This document shows positions 58,018 to 64,000 of a DNA stretch of 64,000 bases, in pieces (the stretch's first letter is position 1; each line of letters begins with the position of its first letter). Source of the DNA: Atrina japonica (Eukaryota; Mollusca; Bivalvia; Pterioida; Pinnidae); the NCBI GenBank assembly GCA_030159075.1, contig BROG01000138.1:1-64000 (forward strand), in the 5' to 3' direction. Both the position numbers and the translations under genes were made by a program. The notes under the pieces were generated by a model. That model worked only from the letters and a program-made list of their open reading frames with translations. It made no database searches and was not told the DNA's origin.

Positions 58018-58228
58018 ATAGGCGTCGGAGCCGGGGGGGGGGGCTTAGCCCCCCCCCCCCCCCCACTTTTTTGCAAAGATAGGCATAGGTGTTGAAAATT
58101 GGGGCTTAGCCCCCAAGATATTTCTGGCGTGTGTGTGTTTTAAGTTGGTTTAGCCCCCCCACTTCTGGCGTGTGTGTGTTTTAAGTTGGTTTAGCCTCCC
58201 CCACTTTCAATTTGCTTCCGACGCCTAT
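58018..58228. mobile_element. Same MITE-like element, copy 2, inverted, with internal duplication
   Basis: It begins ATAGGCGTCGGAGCCGGGG and ends CAATTTGCTTCCGACGCCTA, the reverse of copy 1. A unit of about 40 bp (CTGGCGTGTGTGTGTTTTAA...) is duplicated at about 58122-58200, which accounts for its greater length. Confidence 0.82.
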
Positions 58229-58861
58229 GAACAGTATATATGAAGTAATGTTTTGTCCGAGCGAGGTGGGAACATTTTGGTGATTCATTTTTATTAATTT
58301 TCCAACTGTTTATTAAAATCACATAGGTTTGAAACATTGTTTGTTAACTTCTGGGCTTTTGAGTCTATTTTTACTGCACAGACATCTATACTTTGGCGTC
58401 CAAAGGGGGCGTACGCCCCCGTGAATCCGCCACTGGGTCACGCTGTTCTTTGTATCCACGATTTGAGAGAAACGTGGTGCGCATGGTGATTTCGAATCGT
58501 GGTGATTTAGGGATATATGGTGGAATCGTGATGTAACAAATAAATGTAAAAATATTGGCATGAAAACGATTTGACGCCATATCTTGATAGAGCACAATGG
58601 AAAGAACGTGGGCATCCTCGTGGAGCTTAACAGATTGTAACGAAATTCGTCGCAACATCGAAGTACACAGAACTTGGTGAACATGGTTTGAATACGTCGT
58701 TCCATCACCGAGTTTCACTACGATCTCATATTATGTCTTCCTATTTATAATACGGTCACGACACACGCGTGGCAATCTTATTCTAATCGTGATCGTGGGG
58801 TACCTTGAACATAGCATACCACCATGAGAACATGACGAAAATTGTGTCAAATCTGAACCAG

Positions 58862-59244
58862 GTGTCCGTTTTACAAAAGGTCCTAAGTCTAAGTCACAGG
58901 ACCACATTTACGACTTACGACTGTGATTTACGACAAAATCAGGTCAGGTCTTTGACTACAGAGAGGCTGTGCATAGACCCGTCATGTTGTAAATTTTGAA
59001 TTTACTGGGTAGGCTGTAGATACAAAATTTTGTATTCACCCCACCTAGTAAATTCAAAATTTACAACATGATAGACCTAACATATGTAACATGTAGAAAT
59101 ACTCATAAACTATCAAGATTTTTTTTTTAAAATATATGAAAAATGCCTTAGGACTTGACTTAGAATAATGTTGATAAAACGGTCCTAAGTTTTGTCTTAA
59201 GATCAACAAATAAGGACTTACGACTTCTTGGTAAAACGGAACAA
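58862..59244. mobile_element. TIR element with CCGTTTTAC ends enclosing a perfect hairpin
   Basis: The left end GTCCGTTTTACAAAAGGTCC and the complemented right end TTCCGTTTTACCAAGAAGTC match imperfectly. CTAAGTC/CTTACGAC motifs repeat near both ends. Inside, 58983-59006 and 59047-59070 are perfect 24-bp complements around a 40-nt loop holding TACAAAATTTTGTA. No coding capacity. Confidence 0.65.
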
Positions 59245-60140
59245 AATGTCACAAACCATAATTTAAACGGCGCACTGGTCAAGGGAGCGTAGGTCAGCCT
59301 GGGAAAAGGAAATGTCAAACAAAACACAGTGGAGCACCACATTGCTGTTTGTATGTTTGCTTTTTCGAAAAATTAATAAAAATAAATTACCAAAATTTTC
59401 ACACCTCGCCACACTGGCCAAAACAATTACATTATAAATACTCTTCCTTCCCTGTAGGCCAGGGGTTGTCCAGAAAAATGCTTGGTTACATACAAAGTAG
59501 ACGGCGGTTCAACAATCACTATACCAGAGGTTATTCAGCATCCCAGATACTGAAACATGGTATTGGCGAGCAAATCAATTATATCTTCATTCACCGCGAG
59601 TTATGGGGCATTTTGAACACGATTCTTCGCATCCGTGTTGCAACTATAAATCACTTCTTAGTTGGCCTCTGTAAATGGGATGATTATACGTAGAGCAGAC
59701 TCAAACATTTCCGGGAATTTTGTGACATATAAACACCAGGTGATAAATGAGATTTACTACGATTAATGTAACAATCATAAGCCATATTTTCATTTGGCAG
59801 AAACGAAAGAAAAATTATTCTAAACATTACAAGTTATTATTTCTATGTAATACAAGACATTTGTGGATCTAGCAGGTTAATGTCTAATACCAGCGGTATA
59901 CAAGTTATAAACTGGAAGCTCTTTCACACATTGTCAGCCGATAGATCAAATACGGTAGAATTTTTATTTCACCATTAATTCATGTTTTGGTAATAACTCG
60001 ACGAGTTAAAAATTATTCAATTGACTTGTTTGATTGGTTATTTTATATCCCGCTAAGAATGTCATCAGCTCCAGATGAAATGTTTCAAATTTTGGTCTGT
60101 GCTATAGACTGACGCAAATCCAGATTTTTTTAAAGCCTGG

Positions 60141-60421
60141 GTCACAAACGACCGTACTTCCACTCTACGGGGTATGTACGGCAAAAACGCCAGGGTACGC
60201 CATTTTGTGCAAATTCGAGCACGTAGACTGCCCGTAACCACATATGATGGATGTTGAGCATTTCCAACAAACTCTGTGATTTCCTTACAACTTTCGTCGT
60301 TCTTAATCCCAACTTACGAATTGACTGCTACTTTTTTCTGTCCCACGTCGTCTACGACTCCCACCTGCGGCGAAAAACGCAAAGGACGCACAATTTAAAA
60401 ACCCGTGCGTCCGGTTGTGAC
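60141..60421. repeat. GC-richer candidate MITE
   Basis: GTCACAAACGACCGTAC at the left pairs with GTGCGTCCGGTTGTGAC at the right over about 17 bp with mismatches. The interior is GC-richer than its surroundings, with many CG dinucleotides. Target duplication is uncertain. Confidence 0.55.
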
Positions 60422-60464
60422 TAAATCTTTACTGGACATTAACCTCATCCGAAAAATCCGTGAC

Positions 60465-60590
60465 TCATTTCGCATGCCGATCGCTTAATTGGCGAAGGAA
60501 CAACCACTACCACGAACCGGTCTGGGAATTGAACCGATATATTCCGCTTGCAAGTCGAATGCTCTACGGCTGTAGACCAGTGCAAGAGGT
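60465..60590 (-). repeat. Weak tRNA-like fragment
   Basis: The complement contains GCACTGGTCTACAGCCGTAG...GGTTCAATTCCCAGACCGG, reminiscent of a tRNA A/B box region. Box spacing is approximate. It may be a SINE head. Confidence 0.35.
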
Positions 60591-61402
60591 CTAAATTGAC
60601 TTAAAACATAGTTCTTCGTGTTTCACTTCTGTTTACTTACAAACGTGTGCCAAAAGTGAGGATAATTTTTATTTTTCTCCATATATTTCATATAAAACCA
60701 CATCTTTTTCAAAACACTATTACACAGTCATTTCCTCTTCAACTTCAATAAAAGTTTCACTATAAACTATTCATATTTTAAAGTTTCTGTTGTTTTTTTA
60801 ATGTAAATTTCCATTGTTTCGTTTAAGAGTACTGATAAGATTTGTGGGATACAAAAATGTTATTGTCTCTTTTCAGTATATGTAAATAGGTAATTATGAC
60901 ATATTAGAATTTAATTTTCTTGTAAAATTCCCGAATCTTGAAAACAGAAAATTTGAACATTATGAGCTGATACCAGCGATATATAAAGCTAGTTAAATGT
61001 TTTTAGCATTATAGTACAAGTTTACCAAATTGTTTTAGAAAAGACTTAATATGAATGTTTTGAAAATTTTCAGATTTATACGAAATACATGTATATACTT
61101 GAGAAAAAAATATCTTCACTTTTGGCACTAGGCCTTTATACTGTACATTAAAAAGTTCAAAGCAAATTTTCGCAAAATTATTTTGAGTACATTTTTCTCT
61201 TTGTTTGAGTTGTAACATTTTTGGGGAAAATTGTATTCAGTTTTCCATGAAAATCGGCATGGAAAAACTTCTTGTTTCAAAGTACCGTTTTTCACCTTTC
61301 TCGACCATCAGCGTTCACAGCGTAAAACTTATACACTCGGAACATTTCAAGGTTTATTTGTAGATATAATGTAACTCTTTAGATTCCGATGGTAGTTTAA
61401 AC

Positions 61403-61507
61403 ATGTCTGCCTCCATATCGAGGGCCATGAGATTAAAAGAACTTCGAAGAATATGCCATGTATACCCAAAACATGTTATCTGTCGACATGAGAGTTCCAC
61501 AGCCGAG
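61403..61507 (+). CDS. METTL17: METTL17-like gene, coding exon 1 (mitochondrial leader)
   Basis: The first ATG opens 35 codons: MSASISRAMRLKELRRICHV, then YPKHVICRHESSTAE. The segment is arginine-rich, nearly free of acidic residues and serine-rich at its start, as expected of a mitochondrial targeting peptide. It ends GAG/GTGAGC in phase 0 and joins in frame to the exon at 62867. The leader has no recognisable homology, so the call rests on exon 2. Confidence 0.68.
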
Positions 61508-62866
61508 GTGAGCAAAAACGTCAAACGAATGATCTCTCCTCTGACTTTTTCAGTAAATCAGACTCATCAGTAAATGTGATCTTTGAATTTCCTTGAAACA
61601 TTCATTGATTCAAGCATTTCAATTCAATTTTTCATCAACACCTCCACAGGCACATGTACTGATGTAAAAAAGTCGTGTTATATAGCGTCTTTGAGCCCCT
61701 TACCTCTTATATATACATTGGTAAGAGGTTTGTGTGTGTGGGGGGGGGGTGGGGGTGGCGGGGGTGATGATGAGTAAAGGGGGCTCAAACTCAAAGACGC
61801 TATACAACACAATTTTGCTACACGTGCCTGAGAACTCGTCCATCCCTGAGAAACAATGAATCTATACACCAATGACTTGGACAAGTCCAAATGTGTCTAA
61901 AGGGATGAATGAGTTAAACAGAAGATGCTGAGACTTTCAGGTCTATATGAATGATTATCATTATGGTATATTCTACATTTTGGTTCAATTTAGGATCCTT
62001 ACATTGATCCCCAAGACTCCTTCCTTTCCCTACAGGATCTCGTAGCATTGGATGTTTTTTATATAGTCTAAGTCACATTAATTGTGTCCACTCATTTTGG
62101 CTGATTAAAATAAAATGGTCGAAACTTATGGTACCTCTTTATTTTAACTTGGCGGTATTCTAGGTATTCTGAGTAATTTATCCATGCTAATGACAAATGA
62201 AATAAATCCTTGTTCGTTGGAAATATTCACAGTGATTTAAACCCTACTGAGACTCTCCATGCACAGCGCCCTGGTATTTTTTAATTGCAAAAACGAAAGT
62301 GAAATAATGGGAGCACTAATTGTTTTATTCCAAAAGACATATTTTTGGTATTATCGTATTGTATGTATAGGAAGAAAAACCAAAACGGAAGTTGCCCCCT
62401 TTCATTATGATAAAGACTAATGAAGTCTCATGTGACCTAATTTATTCCTATTGTAAGACTAACATAGAGATTTTTTGTACAAAAACTATTTTGATAAATT
62501 GAAGTGATCAAACGCATTAGACTGTTTTGATGAAAAGATATAGGATATACTTTTTAGTTTTTCCTATACTGTTTTTGTTTTTCACTTATATCAGTAAAAA
62601 TATTTTATTCTGACGATTGGTTGCTTTACTAATTCATTTTGAAATTCATGATCTAATACTTAGACTATAATGTAATAAAAATTGATGTAAGCTAAATCAA
62701 ATTCATCTAACTACAAATTTCTGTTTATTCTCACACTTATATGTGATTTAACAACACAGATTACCAACTTTGAGCAGTTTTTATGAGATTTGTCCCAGTT
62801 TTAATAATGTGCCATATATCCTTGGTTTTTGTATACAACGTATAATATGTTTATACATTTTTTCAG

Positions 62867-63095
62867 CAGACAGAAACTAGAAGTGAACCTATTCCTCTGT
62901 CAGACAAAAAAGGAGAAATTTTGACTCCATACAGATCAGGTAGTATTTTTCCCGAAAACCTTGGTCTAAATCACAAAGCAAAACAGGAAATGGAAAGGAA
63001 GAATTTGAAACCTGGTCGTCACCCTGGAGTCATGGATATCAGAGTTGTGCATCTGCCAGAGAGACTTGAAAGAGCTGTTGATATGATTACCTCAG
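62867..63095 (+). CDS. METTL17: METTL17-like gene, coding exon 2 (mitoribosome assembly factor, RSM22 family)
   Basis: The exon encodes 76 codons containing YRSGSIFPENLG, MERKNLKPGRHPGVMDIRVV and HLPERLERAVDMITSG. The HPG(I/V)...P/V.LP..L..A pattern corresponds to the segment just after the leader of human METTL17, a SAM-fold protein needed for small mitoribosomal subunit assembly. The acceptor is a tandem CAGCAG, so isoforms differing by one glutamine are possible. The donor is TCAG/GTAAAC. The methyltransferase fold would lie in later exons, outside the window. Alternative: another mitochondrial protein with a similar N-terminus. Confidence 0.68.
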
Positions 63096-64000
63096 GTAAA
63101 CTAAATACAGAAATGTATTGCTGCCACATGTGTTATTTTTATCTTGAATTTTTAAGATGTTAATGAGATAGTAATTTCAAAATAATAACTGGGAAGTCTA
63201 GCATATTTACATGTTACCTGAAGATTTTTTATTATTTTAAAGTTTTAAGTTAACATCTCAAAATATTGTGCATTTGATAAAGAAATAGTGTAAGGTTAAA
63301 CAATAATCAGCACACAAAGATCAACAAAAAAGTCAAAATAGCGAAATTATCAGTTAACCAGATTTTTGGTTTTCCCAATTTAAATGGATTTTTTTTTATG
63401 TTTTTGATTACCGTGCTGTCTTGATTTTAATTTTTATTATAATTTAGGTTTACCATGGGTGTCCCTAGTTTTACATGTGTACAGAAGAATGCCATTTTCA
63501 TAGTATTATTTTTAAATACTTTGTTTATCTGATCCCCCTATCTTTTTAATACAGAACTCATTTTAGTCTTTTTTCTGAAGCAAAACTTTTCATCATTTAG
63601 CTTTACTGGGGACATCCCTGGTTTTACACATGTACATCCAACACGTATGTTTACCACAGGTTTTGATAAGACTAAAACTAAGACCTATGTGTCAAAGATG
63701 TCGATGATAATATAGACCACATAAAATGATTATTGATAATCTGAAATAATAAATGCAACTCAGAAATATGAATTTATTAAAACTATTAACAAGAAAATAA
63801 AATTTAATTTTGTCAATTTGACATACCGGTATGTTAGTAATTTTAGCAGCGATAGTTGATTTGAGCGAATGCCTGATGTTGAAAATGTGAAACACCAAAC
63901 TGACTCTCAAACGTTGGCAAGATATAAATTTTTATGCCCAGGCCTGAGAGGTCTGCTGGGTGAATCTCATGTTTAGATCATCTGTCTGTCTGTTTATCTG

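Larger units (their letters stand above)
55200..61402. other. Intergenic region between RBL and the METTL17-like gene
   Basis: It separates divergent starts by 6.3 kb. Besides the elements listed, it has a (GT)n-G tract at 56557-56600 and CAGGGGCGAATCCAGGG at 56630. It also has the complement of CAGTGGCGGATTCACGGGGG at 58393-58436. Both resemble termini of common invertebrate DNA elements. Several frames of 60-130 codons fall in these repeats and show no family signature. Confidence 0.6.

Noticed and set aside
59349..59693. 114-codon plus-strand frame
   Set aside because: No family resemblance. Its composition looks like translated noncoding AT-rich sequence.

Overview
This is a eukaryotic genomic window: AT-rich, intron-rich, and dense in microsatellites, minisatellites, SINEs and non-autonomous DNA transposons. 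The repeat vocabulary (recurring ACATGTACATGTA, SINEs whose tails end in a TTTTACG-type element, repeats beginning CAAGAGGCC) points to a mollusc, most likely a bivalve. The species cannot be named from the sequence. Most long open frames here are chance or repeat-derived.

Two conserved cellular genes can be assembled from exons. The first is a retinoblastoma-like pocket-protein gene (RBL, the p107/p130 family) on the minus strand. Seven coding exons (54960-55097, 51217-51350, 47326-47526, 44926-44990, 33489-33614, 30842-31002, 20135-20199) join in frame with matching phases and encode the first 296 residues, the N-terminal cyclin-like domain. The pocket domain lies beyond the left edge, so bases 1-20134 are presumed intron. 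The first intron uses a GC-AG pair, and a consensus E2F site sits about 90 bp upstream of the start codon. The second gene is on the plus strand at the right edge. Exons 61403-61507 and 62867-63095 encode a mitochondrial-type leader and a segment resembling the N-terminus of METTL17 (mitoribosome assembly factor, RSM22 family). The gene runs off the right end.

The introns are the mobile-element archive. Intron 6 holds a 22-bp satellite, a ~32-bp satellite, an inverted hAT copy, and a ~115-bp tandem array into which a piggyBac element (26833-28820) inserted, with an intact TTAA duplication on both sides. That element keeps its three DDD motifs but has a frameshift and a deletion that leaves its C-terminal cysteine-rich tail in another frame. 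Presumed intron 7 holds two more piggyBac-type non-autonomous copies (2465-3886, 4860-5886) plus a fragment, a hAT copy with a perfect 8-bp duplication (7712-8850), and several short TA-flanked elements. Introns 1, 2 and 4 hold foldback elements and a 2.2-kb element with CTTAAGAT-rich ends. SINEs with clear 13-bp duplications sit in introns 2, 4, 5 and 7, all on the minus strand. The 6.3-kb gap between the two genes contains an inverted pair of poly-G/poly-C MITE-like elements and a perfect 24-bp-arm hairpin.

No CRISPR array, rRNA or intact tRNA gene was seen. The most distinctive material is the piggyBac set with its acidic transposase N-termini, the fossil transposase with a displaced zinc-binding tail, and the RBL promoter and GC-AG intron.
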